From contig JAADHV010000110.1 in the NCBI GenBank assembly GCA_013151635.1, forward strand, positions 1-64,000: a stretch of 64,000 bases of DNA. Direction: 5' to 3'. This document shows, one piece after another, positions 35,578 through 44,118 of the stretch (its first letter is position 1; each line of letters begins with the position of its first letter). Both the position numbers and the translations under genes were made by a program. The DNA is from Deltaproteobacteria bacterium (lineage in GTDB: Bacteria > Desulfobacterota > Desulfobacteria > Desulfobacterales > Desulfobacteraceae). Below the pieces are notes generated by a model, which was not told the DNA's origin, ran no database searches, and worked only from the letters and a program-made list of their open reading frames with translations.

Positions 35578-36315
35578 TTATTCTCTTAGACTTTTACCGG
35601 TTAATTTCAGGAAAACAGACTCCAGGTTCCTGGGGGTGTTCTCATCCCTGCAATGTTTATCCATAAGGCTTTCAGGAGATCCCTGGTCAATGATGCTGCC
35701 CTTATCCATTATGGCTATTGTGTCGCACAGGCTTTGTGCCTCTTCCATATAATGGGTGGTCAGGATAATGGTCTTTCCATTATCGTTCATATCCCGGATG
35801 ATGTTCCAAATATGCTTTCTTGCCTGGGGATCAAGACCTGTGGACGGTTCATCCAAAAATATCAGTTCAGGCTCGTTTAAAAGAGCAAGGCCAAGCAGGA
35901 GCCTCTGCCTCTGACCGCCTGAAATCTTATTATTCAGGCTCTTTTTTATATTTTCAAGCATACAAAGTGAAAGGATGTCTTCAACCGGTAAATGTTTTTG
36001 ATAAAAAGCTGCAAATGTTTTTAAGGTCTCTTCCACTGTTAAAAATGCCAGAAGTTCGGTGTGCTGGAACTGAATGCCGATTTCCTGGTTAAAAGTTTTA
36101 TTCCTTTTATCACCTTTATAAAGGATGTCACCGGAATCTGGTTGAATAATATTTTCCATTATCTCAACTATAGTGGTTTTACCAGCACCATTGGGGCCAA
36201 GAAGACCAAAGCAGCTTCCCTTTGGGATACTAATGGAAACACCGTCAACAGCTTTCTTCCCTTTATATGCCTTCTTTAAATTCTTTACTTCAATAATATT
36301 TAAACTGCTCTTCAT
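35578..36315 (-). CDS. ABC transporter ATP-binding protein (ABC-2 exporter partner)
   Basis: Walker A LLGPNGAGKTT, Q-loop IGIQFQHTELLAFLTV, signature ISGGQRQRLLLGLALL, Walker B ELIFLDEPSTGLDPQ, H-loop LTTHYMEEA. This is the CcmA/NodI-type exporter ATPase. ATG 36315 is chosen over a GTG two codons upstream because AAGAAG is then correctly spaced. It is co-transcribed with the permease. Confidence 0.88.
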   Translation of the reverse strand: MKSSLNIIEVKNLKKAYKGKKAVDGVSISIPKGSCFGLLGPNGAGKTTIVEIMENIIQPDSGDILYKGDKRNKTFNQEIGIQFQHTELLAFLTVEETLKTFAAFYQKHLPVEDILSLCMLENIKKSLNNKISGGQRQRLLLGLALLNEPELIFLDEPSTGLDPQARKHIWNIIRDMNDNGKTIILTTHYMEEAQSLCDTIAIMDKGSIIDQGSPESLMDKHCRDENTPRNLESVFLKLTGKSLRE

Positions 36316-36441
36316 TGACACTTCTTATCCATAAGAACTTAAATTCTTTATTTTTCATTGATTAATAAAATGCGATTCCGGACATGATAATAGAATTAAA
36401 AATATAATTTTAAAAGCAAAAAAGTTGACCATCTTGAAAAT

Positions 36442-36472
36442 AAAAAAGCTCTCAGCAAAACGCTGAAAGCCT
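36442..36472 (-). terminator. Intrinsic terminator of the tRNA-Lys/tRNA-Glu operon
   Basis: Reverse strand: GGCTTTCAGC, a short GTTTT loop, GCTGAGAGCT and then TTTTTTA. Eight of nine core pairs match. It lies 13 nt after tRNA-Glu. Confidence 0.75.
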
Positions 36473-36484
36473 TGATATTCTTAT

Positions 36485-36562
36485 TGGCGTCCCCAAGGGG
36501 ATTCGAACCCCTGTCGCCGGCGTGAAAGGCCGGTGTCCTGGACCAGGCTAGACGATGGGGAC
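36485..36562 (-). tRNA. tRNA-Glu (anticodon TTC)
   Basis: Reverse-strand cloverleaf with acceptor GTCCCCA/TGGGGAC, anticodon stem CCGGC/GCCGG closing loop CTTTCAC (TTC), T-arm GGGGTTCGAATCCCC and encoded CCA. Second gene of a two-tRNA operon. Confidence 0.95.
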
Positions 36563-36581
36563 ACAATGTCCATTTTTTTTA

Positions 36582-36657
36582 TGGTGGGCCGTGCTGGGCT
36601 CGAACCAGCGACTCTCTGCTTAAAAGGCAGATACTCTGCCAACTGAGTTAACGGCCC
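36582..36657 (-). tRNA. tRNA-Lys (anticodon TTT)
   Basis: Reverse-strand cloverleaf with acceptor GGGCCGT/ACGGCCC, anticodon stem TCTGC/GCAGA closing loop CTTTTAA (TTT), and encoded CCA at 36582-36584. First gene of the operon. Confidence 0.95.
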
Positions 36658-36682
36658 CAGTGCCAATCAAAAAAACACAAGA

Positions 36683-36711
36683 TATCTATATGATTTGAAA
36701 AATTTTGTCAA
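36683..36711 (-). promoter_or_regulatory. Promoter of the tRNA-Lys/tRNA-Glu operon
   Basis: Reverse strand TTGACA (36711-36706), 17 bp, TAGATA (36688-36683), about 25 bp before tRNA-Lys. Near-consensus sigma70. Confidence 0.75.
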
Positions 36712-36742
36712 CAGTTTTTTGAAATTTTATCTTTTCCCATAG

Positions 36743-37594
36743 TCAGGCACTTTCCCTGAGATCTTTTAATTCCAGTTTATCCAATATATCCTCAAATGAT
36801 ACAAGGTGACCGTGCCTTGCCGAAGGAGTTAAGAACGATTTTAATTTGCGCTCCAGCATTCTCGGGTGAAGTTCATCATAAATAGCAAGGACTCCTTCGG
36901 TAATTATCTTTTGAAGGAATAGCTCTTTTATGGTTTTCTCCCTTATGGTGGCAGCAAAGGGCAGAAAAAGAAAGTTGGCAAAAACAATCCCGTAAAGCGT
37001 TGATGTAAGGGCAATGGGAACTGTTGTCATGATTATGGCGGAATCACCTGATCCTGCCAGCATTCCTATCAAGCCCACAACACTTCCCACAAGTCCGAAA
37101 GAGGGGGCGACATCCGCCATTGTATGCAAAACTCTTCTGGTTTCGTCCCTTCTCATCCTGAAAAAATACATTTCAGCGCTTAAAGACTCCTTGATCTGAT
37201 CTTTAGAATATCCGTCTACCAGCAGCCCGATGGCCTGTTTTAAAAAAACAATGGAAGTTTCATCTTCATCATCCTGCAAGGCCAGAACTCCTTTCACCCT
37301 TCTTTTCACTGACAGGTCAACCAGGATTTTTACAATATCATTTGGATTTCTTGTTTTTTTTCCATAGGCTGTTTTTAACACCTTAAAAAGGATTTCAATC
37401 CGGTCCATATTATAGCTTAAAAAAGTAGCGCCTAAAGTTCCGCCAATGATGATTAAAAAACCGGAGAGATTGATATACAGACCTGCGTTCCCGTGAAGCA
37501 GAAAACCACTGAAAAACAAAACCACGCAGATAACCAGTCCGATAATATTTTTCCTTGCCTGTTTTAAAAACGATATTTGCTCAGATGTCAGCAT
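36743..37594 (-). CDS. motA: Flagellar motor stator protein MotA
   Basis: Ion-conducting stator subunit in the inner membrane; couples ion flow to torque. Four membrane segments (about residues 15-35, 37-58, 150-175, 190-212), a cytoplasmic loop with positively charged FRMRRDETRRVLHTMADV, and the conserved proline-containing APSFGLVGSVVGLIGML at segment 3. 283 residues, normal for the family. It is transcribed after motB, the reverse of the usual motA-motB order, with 26 nt between. GGAGG precedes its ATG. Whether it uses H+ or Na+ cannot be decided by eye. Confidence 0.9.
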   Translation of the reverse strand: MLTSEQISFLKQARKNIIGLVICVVLFFSGFLLHGNAGLYINLSGFLIIIGGTLGATFLSYNMDRIEILFKVLKTAYGKKTRNPNDIVKILVDLSVKRRVKGVLALQDDEDETSIVFLKQAIGLLVDGYSKDQIKESLSAEMYFFRMRRDETRRVLHTMADVAPSFGLVGSVVGLIGMLAGSGDSAIIMTTVPIALTSTLYGIVFANFLFLPFAATIREKTIKELFLQKIITEGVLAIYDELHPRMLERKLKSFLTPSARHGHLVSFEDILDKLELKDLRESA

Positions 37595-37620
37595 ATTTCC
37601 TCCTTATGGGTGAATCAGTA

Positions 37621-38373
37621 TCAATTGTTAGATTGCGCATATGGTTTTTGTTTAACAAGAATAATTTCCACCCGCCTGTTCAAAGCCCGGTTATAGGCGG
37701 TATCATTGGGCCTGACCGGTTGATGATACGATTGGGCACTGACGAACACCCTTTTTTCATCAACTTTTGTGACTTCTGTCAGATATCTTGCCACCATGAT
37801 CGCTCTTTCTGCAGAAAGTTCCCAATTGGTCGGAAATTTTTCTGACTTTGTCGGTGCATCATCTGTATGACCTACAACATTAATGATTAAATCATTTTCA
37901 TTGAGTACCCTTGCAATCTGGTTCAACTGGTACCGTGCGCCGAGTTTAAGGTCAGCTTTGCCGGGGTCAAACAGAAAATCTCCTGCCAGAACAATACGGA
38001 CGGCACCGTCTTTCATCAATTCAACAGAATCAGGCTGGGTAACCATTACCTCTGAAATGGCCTGTTTTGCCTGGTCGTACACCCTGGATGGATTCGGATC
38101 AACACCGATATTAATCACCTTTTGCGAACCTTTATCCGATATATAATTTTTCCCGGGACCCGCCCCGAACAAAAGATCCCTGTTCCCGGTCTGATAGATA
38201 TACATCACCGCAAAAAAAATAAACATGGTCATCATTAAATCCGACCATGATACCGCCCACTTGTCATTTTTTTTCTCAGGGGGATATGAAAGGATTTCAT
38301 CATAGAAATCATCCATTCCCCCCCTGGCAGAATAAGAATAATCCGATGATTTTTTAATATCTTCCAATTCCAT
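37621..38373 (-). CDS. motB: Flagellar motor stator protein MotB (OmpA-like C-terminus)
   Basis: Peptidoglycan-anchored stator partner of MotA. ATG 38373 is chosen because MELEDIKK starts a normal N-terminus and sequence upstream of it contains a terminator hairpin. One membrane helix with the ion-binding Asp45 (AVSWSDLMMTMFIFFAVMYI), then an OmpA peptidoglycan-binding domain (INVVGHTDDAPTK, WELSAERAIMVARYL, NRRVEIILV). The N-terminal cytoplasmic part is shorter and more acidic than in enteric MotB. Confidence 0.9.
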   Translation of the reverse strand: MELEDIKKSSDYSYSARGGMDDFYDEILSYPPEKKNDKWAVSWSDLMMTMFIFFAVMYIYQTGNRDLLFGAGPGKNYISDKGSQKVINIGVDPNPSRVYDQAKQAISEVMVTQPDSVELMKDGAVRIVLAGDFLFDPGKADLKLGARYQLNQIARVLNENDLIINVVGHTDDAPTKSEKFPTNWELSAERAIMVARYLTEVTKVDEKRVFVSAQSYHQPVRPNDTAYNRALNRRVEIILVKQKPYAQSNN

Positions 38374-38394
38374 GCAGTCTCTGTGTCCCTTGAA

Positions 38395-38442
38395 ATAAAA
38401 AAACCGATTGTAATGAAATTTCCAACTCCCATTCAATCGGCT
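38395..38442 (-). terminator. Intrinsic terminator ending the glycan operon, just before motB
   Basis: Reverse strand AGCCGATTG pairs with CAATCGGTT (8 to 9 bp, 23-nt loop), followed by seven T. It lies between the stop of the TPR-GT9 gene (38465) and the motB start (38373). A T-run also follows on the plus strand, so it may work in both directions. Confidence 0.7.
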
Positions 38443-38464
38443 TTTTATCAAATTTTCTTTAGTA

Positions 38465-39946
38465 TTACTGGGTTTTCTGTTTCAAGCGCTTTAAAAGATT
38501 TTTCCCTACCTTCTTAAATACTGAACTCCAGTCACCGGGTGCAGGCTGCCGGAACAATCTCATTGCCGGATACCAGGGAGAATCTTCCCTGTCTATCATC
38601 CAGCGCCAGTCAGGGGAAAAGGGAAGAAGTGTCCATACTTCTTTACCCAATGCTCCTGCAAGATGTACAATTGCCGTATCAACGGAAATAACAAGATCCA
38701 GGTTTTCAATAATGGCTGCTGTATCTGCAAAATCAGAAATCTCTTCTCCAAGATCACGGTCAAATATTTCTTTTGGATCAACATCTGTCCATTTTTCATA
38801 TTTTTCTTTCTGAAGGCTTATAAGCTTTAGCCCCCCAACTTCTTTAAGGGCTGAAAAAGCACTTAAGGATACTGACCGATTAGGATCATTTGTATGTTCA
38901 GGATGGCCTGCCCACACAATACCTATCTTAAAATCATTTTCACTTCTTATCCTGGCCTTCCAGATTCTAACAAGTTCCCCATCTGCATACAGGTATGGAT
39001 TTTCACCCGGAATATTTTCAAGCGTGGTATTAAACAATCCAGGCAACGACAATAACGGGAAATGATAGTCAAACCTGTCCACAGGACGTGTATCTACATT
39101 TTTCTGTCCCACCCATAATCTGTCAAATCCTTTGAATTGCTCAACCAGTCTTACAAGGGGAGGAACCACCTCAAAAATCACACTCCCCCCAAGTTTCTGC
39201 ACAAAGGGCAGGTATCTCATAAACTGTATGGTATCACCCATACCCTGCTCCTCATATACAAACAAGGTTTTTCCATGGAATGGCTGGCCTTCCCATCTTT
39301 CACCGGCATCTATCTTTCGTTTTGGTGTTTGTTCCCTTTTCCAGCGCCACTCATACTCATTCCATCCCTGTCGAAACATTCCTTTTAATAAAAACAGCAT
39401 GGACCTGTTCCATCTTGCCGGCACAAAATCAGGAGAAAGGTGAATGGCCATTTCACATGATTCAAGGGCTTTTTCATACATCCCAAGGTATTTATAGGTT
39501 TCACCAATATTGTTATGAGCCTCAAAATACTGAGGATCCATTTCAATTGCTTTTTTCAATTTTTCAATGGCTTCGTCAAGCCTGCCCAGGCGGGTCAGGG
39601 CAACACCTATATTATTATGAGCCTTTTTATTATCTGCATAATTAAAAATAATGGCCTTTTCATACCATTCCATTGATTCCTCAAACTTTCCTTCTGCATG
39701 GACAAGGTTACCCATATTAAGGTAGCAGGAAGGGTTGTCCGGATTCAGGGCAACCGCCTTTTCAAGATAATCTCTTGCAGCCCGGAAATTTCCCACTTCA
39801 TAAGCGATGACACCTAAAAAATGGTTTGCATCGGCATTATCCGGTTCTTTTTCAAGAATCTGCTGGCAAAGGATTTCCGCATCCCTGAAATTTCTTGCTG
39901 CATGAAGCTCTACAATTTTTTGAAGTGTCTCATAAGTATTGATCAT
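38465..39946 (-). CDS. TPR protein with C-terminal glycosyltransferase-family-9-like domain
   Basis: The first 200 residues are about five TPR units (ADANHFLGVIAYEVGNFRAA, PSCYLNMGNLVHAEGKFEES, KAHNNIGVALTRLGRLDEAI, FEAHNNIGETYKYLGMYEKA). The C-terminal half resembles heptosyltransferase/GT9 GT-B domains: FVYEEQGMGDTIQFMRYLP, IGIVWAGHPEHTNDPNRSVS, and NLDLVISVDTAIVHLAGALG. Such TPR-GT proteins occur in glycan and flagellin-glycosylation loci; the acceptor is unknown. It is the last gene of the large glycan operon, overlapping the nucleotidyltransferase stop by four bases, and is followed by a terminator and motB-motA. Confidence 0.8.
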   Translation of the reverse strand: MINTYETLQKIVELHAARNFRDAEILCQQILEKEPDNADANHFLGVIAYEVGNFRAARDYLEKAVALNPDNPSCYLNMGNLVHAEGKFEESMEWYEKAIIFNYADNKKAHNNIGVALTRLGRLDEAIEKLKKAIEMDPQYFEAHNNIGETYKYLGMYEKALESCEMAIHLSPDFVPARWNRSMLFLLKGMFRQGWNEYEWRWKREQTPKRKIDAGERWEGQPFHGKTLFVYEEQGMGDTIQFMRYLPFVQKLGGSVIFEVVPPLVRLVEQFKGFDRLWVGQKNVDTRPVDRFDYHFPLLSLPGLFNTTLENIPGENPYLYADGELVRIWKARIRSENDFKIGIVWAGHPEHTNDPNRSVSLSAFSALKEVGGLKLISLQKEKYEKWTDVDPKEIFDRDLGEEISDFADTAAIIENLDLVISVDTAIVHLAGALGKEVWTLLPFSPDWRWMIDREDSPWYPAMRLFRQPAPGDWSSVFKKVGKNLLKRLKQKTQ

Positions 39947-40635
39947 AATCGCTCCTGGGCTTTTTTATAACTGTCCATCGTCCCGATATCCCTATGATAT
40001 TGGTCATTTAAAAATGTAAATACCCTGCCCATAAAAAAAGGCAGCACCTGGTTTGAAAAATCCAGTTTTTCTTCACCTATAGACTCAAGAAAAGAAAAAA
40101 TTGAATTCTCTAAAATATAGACTGCTCCATTCGCAAGGTCTCCCGGAGGGTTACAAACCTTTTCATGGAATGCTCTTACAACCTTTTCCCCGTCGATTTC
40201 CAGAATCCCGCAGCTTTGAGGAGTATCTGTCTTAAATGTCATCATTGTCATCTCACAATTTTGAGGGCGTGAACGGTGCGCCTGAATGAATTCATTTAAA
40301 TCGAATATTGAAAAATTATCTGCATGAATCAATAATATGCGATCATCTCCAAAAAAATCCTTGTTTCTTAATAATGTCCCGGCTGTCCCTAAAAGTTTCT
40401 CCTCATAGACGGTTGTGATCCTGCCTTTATAGGTACTTTGATCAATAAAGCGAATCACCTTTTCTGCCATATAATGAAGATTTACCAGTACGGATTCAAT
40501 CCTGGCATTGAAAAGCATCTCCAGCCAGTAGTCAAGCAATGGCCTTCCATTTATGGGAACCAGGCATTTGGGGACATCAAAGGTCAGGGGACGAAGCCGG
40601 GTACCAAGGCCCGCGGCTAGAAGCAGAGCCTTCAT
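39943..40635 (-). CDS. Sugar-1-phosphate nucleotidyltransferase (HddC-like)
   Basis: ATG 40635 shares a base with the upstream stop (TGATG). Nucleotide-binding signature MKALLLAAGLGTRLRPLTFD and PKCLVPINGRPLLDYW, then LLGTAGTLLRNKDFF, LIHADNFSIFDL and HEKVCNPPGDLANGAVYIL. The closest remembered family is D-glycero-alpha-D-manno-heptose 1-phosphate guanylyltransferase (HddC), with mannose-1-phosphate guanylyltransferases as alternative. 230 residues and no C-terminal left-handed beta-helix. It would activate the sugar made by the neighbouring kinase and isomerase. Confidence 0.8.
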   Translation of the reverse strand: MKALLLAAGLGTRLRPLTFDVPKCLVPINGRPLLDYWLEMLFNARIESVLVNLHYMAEKVIRFIDQSTYKGRITTVYEEKLLGTAGTLLRNKDFFGDDRILLIHADNFSIFDLNEFIQAHRSRPQNCEMTMMTFKTDTPQSCGILEIDGEKVVRAFHEKVCNPPGDLANGAVYILENSIFSFLESIGEEKLDFSNQVLPFFMGRVFTFLNDQYHRDIGTMDSYKKAQERL

Positions 40636-42116
40636 CACCTGTTTTCCAGGTACATATCGTTCACTGACAAGGGAAGGTTGCCGTTTCTTCCTACCTGACA
40701 TGCTGCTGCCACTGAACCAAGATAGGCGCTTTGCCAGATATCAGCTCCGGCAGCCAGTGCCAGAGCAGAGCATGTAAGCAAAGAATCGCCTGCTCCTGCC
40801 GGATCGACAGGAGCCCTGTTCATGGCATCGATTCTATCGGTCAGGTAATGATCACTATTGGAATCGTCCGCATGGATAAGCAACCCTTCCTTATCAAGAG
40901 TAATGAACACATTTTTCGCCCTGGATTTCTTTCGAAGCTTCTCTGCCAGCACAACAAGGCCGGATTCAAAATCCTTTAATGCAAGTCGTGCTTCCCTTTC
41001 TGTTGGTGTCATCAGCATCATATGCTCAAACCGTGACACATCTCCGGTCTGGGAAGATGACTGGCTGTCAGCAACCATCATTACTCCTTTACTTTTACAT
41101 TCTAAAATAATATCATTTACAAGCGGTTGGGGCAGGCAGCCATAATTAAAATCCGAAAAAATAACCAGATCCTGATCAGGAATCTTTTCTAAAAATTCCC
41201 GGCATATCTCTTTTTGCAATTCCTTACTGATAGGATGTTGCCGCAGATGATTGACGCGAAGAAGGGTCTTCCCGGAGCTTCGGTAACGCTGTTTTAATAT
41301 TGTGGGCCTGCTCTCATCATTGAAAAGGCAAGCCTTAACACCTGCTTGGTTTAATTTTTCTTTTACAAATTCAACTATTTCATCTTTCCCGTTAATGGAA
41401 AAAAATGACACGTCAGCTCCAAGGTTGCTTGCATGTCCTGCTACAATTCCTGCGCCTCCAAGGTAGAGTTCCACCCCTATGGGGGTAACTACAATGGTTG
41501 GATCTTCCTGGCTCATCCCAATTGGATCACAGGTAATATATTCATCAACAATGACTTCACCAATAACAAGGACCTTGAGCTTTTGAAAATTTTTAAGTAC
41601 TTTATCCAGATCCGGCCAGGTGAATTTATGGCGGGCCATATAGGCATCGTTTCTAACAAATGAGCTTGAAACAATGCGCCGGGATTCACCTTGAAGAAGT
41701 TCGGCAAGTGAGAAGCTCATATCACCTGAACTGAACAGCATCTGGCCACCGTATGCTTTAACGATATCCGCCTCAGGGTTATGACTGCTCTCATGCTCTT
41801 TTCCTTTTACAACAATTGCAGGCTTTAGTGCCCTGATAAAATCAGGTGCCGTGTCTTCAAGGATAAAACAATGATCCACAAGTGTTATTGCATGTATTCC
41901 CTCTAATCTGATTTTCTCATTCAAAAGGGAATTCCCGGTTGCATCGTGGTACACCCCAACCACCAGATAATCACCGCATTCAGCTGCAAACCTTAAAAGC
42001 CTTAAATGTCCCGGATGAACAATATTAAAAAAACCTGAGACAAAAACAACTTTCCCCTTGTTTTCTGTCTGGTTCCTTATTATTTCCAGGGCCTCTTGCG
42101 AACTTTGTCTTAACAT
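40635..42116 (-). CDS. HldE-like bifunctional protein with reversed domain order (nucleotidyltransferase then PfkB kinase)
   Basis: N-terminal half is a cytidylyltransferase-fold domain (VVFVSGFFNIVHPGHLRLLR with HPGH at residues 34-37, later KGKEHESSHN). The C-terminal half, from about residue 180, is a PfkB/ribokinase kinase (VLVIGEVIVDEYI, GGAGIVAGHASNLGADVSFF, DPAGAGDSLL with catalytic Asp444). Known HldE makes ADP-heptose with the kinase first and the adenylyltransferase last; here the modules are swapped, so either it arose by an independent fusion or it acts on another sugar. ATG 42116 follows GAGG. It is coupled to the HddC-like gene, suggesting consecutive steps. Confidence 0.82.
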   Translation of the reverse strand: MLRQSSQEALEIIRNQTENKGKVVFVSGFFNIVHPGHLRLLRFAAECGDYLVVGVYHDATGNSLLNEKIRLEGIHAITLVDHCFILEDTAPDFIRALKPAIVVKGKEHESSHNPEADIVKAYGGQMLFSSGDMSFSLAELLQGESRRIVSSSFVRNDAYMARHKFTWPDLDKVLKNFQKLKVLVIGEVIVDEYITCDPIGMSQEDPTIVVTPIGVELYLGGAGIVAGHASNLGADVSFFSINGKDEIVEFVKEKLNQAGVKACLFNDESRPTILKQRYRSSGKTLLRVNHLRQHPISKELQKEICREFLEKIPDQDLVIFSDFNYGCLPQPLVNDIILECKSKGVMMVADSQSSSQTGDVSRFEHMMLMTPTEREARLALKDFESGLVVLAEKLRKKSRAKNVFITLDKEGLLIHADDSNSDHYLTDRIDAMNRAPVDPAGAGDSLLTCSALALAAGADIWQSAYLGSVAAACQVGRNGNLPLSVNDMYLENR

Positions 42117-42131
42117 GAGATTTTCCGCCTC

Positions 42132-43049
42132 TTATCCATGATCGATTATTTGTGCTACTATATCTTCTGGTGTAAGCCCGTTCATTTTTCTTGCATTTTC
42201 CTGGCCCCCTGACTTGTGAGTAAAAGCATCCTTGATGCCGAACCGGAAAAACCTTTTTGCCGGAACAGCATTATCAATTACCCATTCTGCCACGGCAGAG
42301 CCAAACCCTCCGACCAATGAATGCTCTTCAATGGTACAAACCGTTTCAAACTTTAAAAACACTTCTTTAAGAAGTAATGAGTCCAAGGGCTTTACCGTAT
42401 GCATACTGACGACCCTTGTGCTGATTCCCGAATTCTCCAGAGCCCTGGCAGCATCCAGAACAACCGGGAGAATATTGCCGCAGCCAAGAAGGCAGGCCTG
42501 CTTTCCCTCTTTTACAATGATCCCTTTCCCCAATACCAGATCCGGGGTTTTCTTGTGGATAATCGGCTCATTTTTCTTACCAAGCCTGATATACACGGGT
42601 TTTTTTAAAGCAAGGGCCTGCCTCATACAGAGTTTTACCTCAACTGCGTCACAGGGACACATGATATGCATATTGGGCAGCACCCTCATAATTGCAATAT
42701 CTTCAAAAGAATGGTGTGTGGCGCCAAGCCCGGCATATGAAAGCCCTGCCCCCACTCCTACAACAATCACCGGAAGATTGTGATAACATATATCTATCTT
42801 GATCTGTTCATAGCACCTGGAAGTATTAAAAGGGGTAATAGTATAAGTAACCGGCTGTAATCCGTTTAATGCCATTCCCGCAGCCATGGATGTCATATTT
42901 GCTTCGGCAACACCGCAGTTAAAAAATCTGTCTGAGAATTTTTCTTTATATGAATCAAAGAGCCTGTTACCGATATCCCCTGAAAGCAAAACAATCTTAT
43001 CATTTATGGCAGCCTGGTCTTTCATTTCCTGCGCAAAAGCATTTCTCAT
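42132..43049 (-). CDS. Transketolase, C-terminal (pyrimidine-binding plus C-terminal domain) subunit
   Basis: 305 residues covering the second half of a transketolase: SGDIGNRLFDSYKEKFSDRF, FFNCGVAEANMTSMAAGMAL with the ThDP-activating Glu, GLSYAGLGATHHSFEDIAIM, and IEEHSLVGGFGSAVAEWVI. The N-terminal ThDP/Mg-binding half is encoded separately at 57472-58332. Split transketolases are known in archaea and some bacteria. In this locus it may supply sedoheptulose 7-phosphate or add a two-carbon unit to a sugar. It precedes the HldE-like gene by 15 nt. Confidence 0.88.
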   Translation of the reverse strand: MRNAFAQEMKDQAAINDKIVLLSGDIGNRLFDSYKEKFSDRFFNCGVAEANMTSMAAGMALNGLQPVTYTITPFNTSRCYEQIKIDICYHNLPVIVVGVGAGLSYAGLGATHHSFEDIAIMRVLPNMHIMCPCDAVEVKLCMRQALALKKPVYIRLGKKNEPIIHKKTPDLVLGKGIIVKEGKQACLLGCGNILPVVLDAARALENSGISTRVVSMHTVKPLDSLLLKEVFLKFETVCTIEEHSLVGGFGSAVAEWVIDNAVPAKRFFRFGIKDAFTHKSGGQENARKMNGLTPEDIVAQIIDHG

Positions 43050-43073
43050 TTTTTATTTCCCTGGTAAATATGA

Positions 43074-44114
43074 TCAAACATGCATCTGTATCAGGCATCT
43101 GCCCGAAGACTTCCCGTTTTTCATTTTTTCAATTGCCAAATTAATTTCATCCAGTGAAAACCGGTCTGTAACAAGATCATCCAAGTTAAGTTTCCCGTTT
43201 TTATAAAGATTTCCGTATCTTGGGATATCCTTGCCTGGATCTGTCTCCCCGCCATGGGAACCTGTAATAATTTTATCAAAATGAAGGTCAAGAGAGTATA
43301 TGGAAATATTGTCACCTTTTTTGGGTACCCCCACAAGGATTGTCCTGCCGTCAGGCTTTGTCAACTTATATGCAAGGTTGATCATGTCAGTTATCCCGGT
43401 ATTATCAATCACCACATCAGCACCTGAAGTGCCTACAATTTCATAGACATTATCAGAAAAACCGGTTTTACCATATGAATTAATGGTATGTGTTGCCCCA
43501 AACCTTGATGCCATTTCCAGGCGGTTATCATGGATATCAACAGCAACAACAGGATGAGCTGAGCACATGGCCGCGCCCTGCACAATATTAAGTCCTACAC
43601 CGCCGGCGCCTAAAATCACGATGGACTCGCCGATTTTTACCCTTGCATTGTTATTTATCACACCAAGCCCTGTCGTCACGGCACACCCCATTAATGGTGC
43701 AATATCCATTGGCATGCCCGCAGGTATTTTTGTCAATCGATTTTCCGAAACAACTGCATATTCGTTAAATGTGGTCACAAAACCGGCGTTCAGCCGTTTT
43801 CCCTTCCAGGAATATACCGGAGGTCCGGCATCTATGCCGGCACCTTTTCGCCAGTGCAGGACCACCTTGTCACCTTGCTTTACAAACCAAACCCCCGGGC
43901 CTGTTTCAATCACTTCTCCTGATCCCTCATGGCCTAAAAGATGGGGTAAAAACCTGTCTTCACCTTTTACCCCGTTAATCTCGCCTATCTGGGAACCGCA
44001 GATCCCACTGAAAAGCACCTTGACCAAGACCTGGCCCACACCGAGTTTTTGAGGAAGTTCAACCTCGTCAATAACAAGCGGTTTCCCGAGTTCGTGCAAA
44101 ATAGCAGCTTTCAT
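43074..44114 (-). CDS. Zinc-type medium-chain dehydrogenase (sugar/alcohol dehydrogenase)
   Basis: ATG 44114 opens the typical MKAAILHELGKPLVIDEVEL. Catalytic-zinc residues in FSGICGSQIGE and LLGHEGSGEVIETG; Rossmann motif IVILGAGGVGLNIVQGAAM followed by an acidic VAVDIHDN, indicating NAD(H). The four-cysteine structural-zinc lobe is absent; the region reads HWRKGAGIDAGPPVYSW instead. Substrate is probably a polyol, sugar or sugar-derived alcohol of the surrounding glycan pathway. Its start lies five bases after the preceding sulfotransferase stop. Confidence 0.82.
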   Translation of the reverse strand: MKAAILHELGKPLVIDEVELPQKLGVGQVLVKVLFSGICGSQIGEINGVKGEDRFLPHLLGHEGSGEVIETGPGVWFVKQGDKVVLHWRKGAGIDAGPPVYSWKGKRLNAGFVTTFNEYAVVSENRLTKIPAGMPMDIAPLMGCAVTTGLGVINNNARVKIGESIVILGAGGVGLNIVQGAAMCSAHPVVAVDIHDNRLEMASRFGATHTINSYGKTGFSDNVYEIVGTSGADVVIDNTGITDMINLAYKLTKPDGRTILVGVPKKGDNISIYSLDLHFDKIITGSHGGETDPGKDIPRYGNLYKNGKLNLDDLVTDRFSLDEINLAIEKMKNGKSSGRCLIQMHV

Positions 44115-44118
44115 ATCC

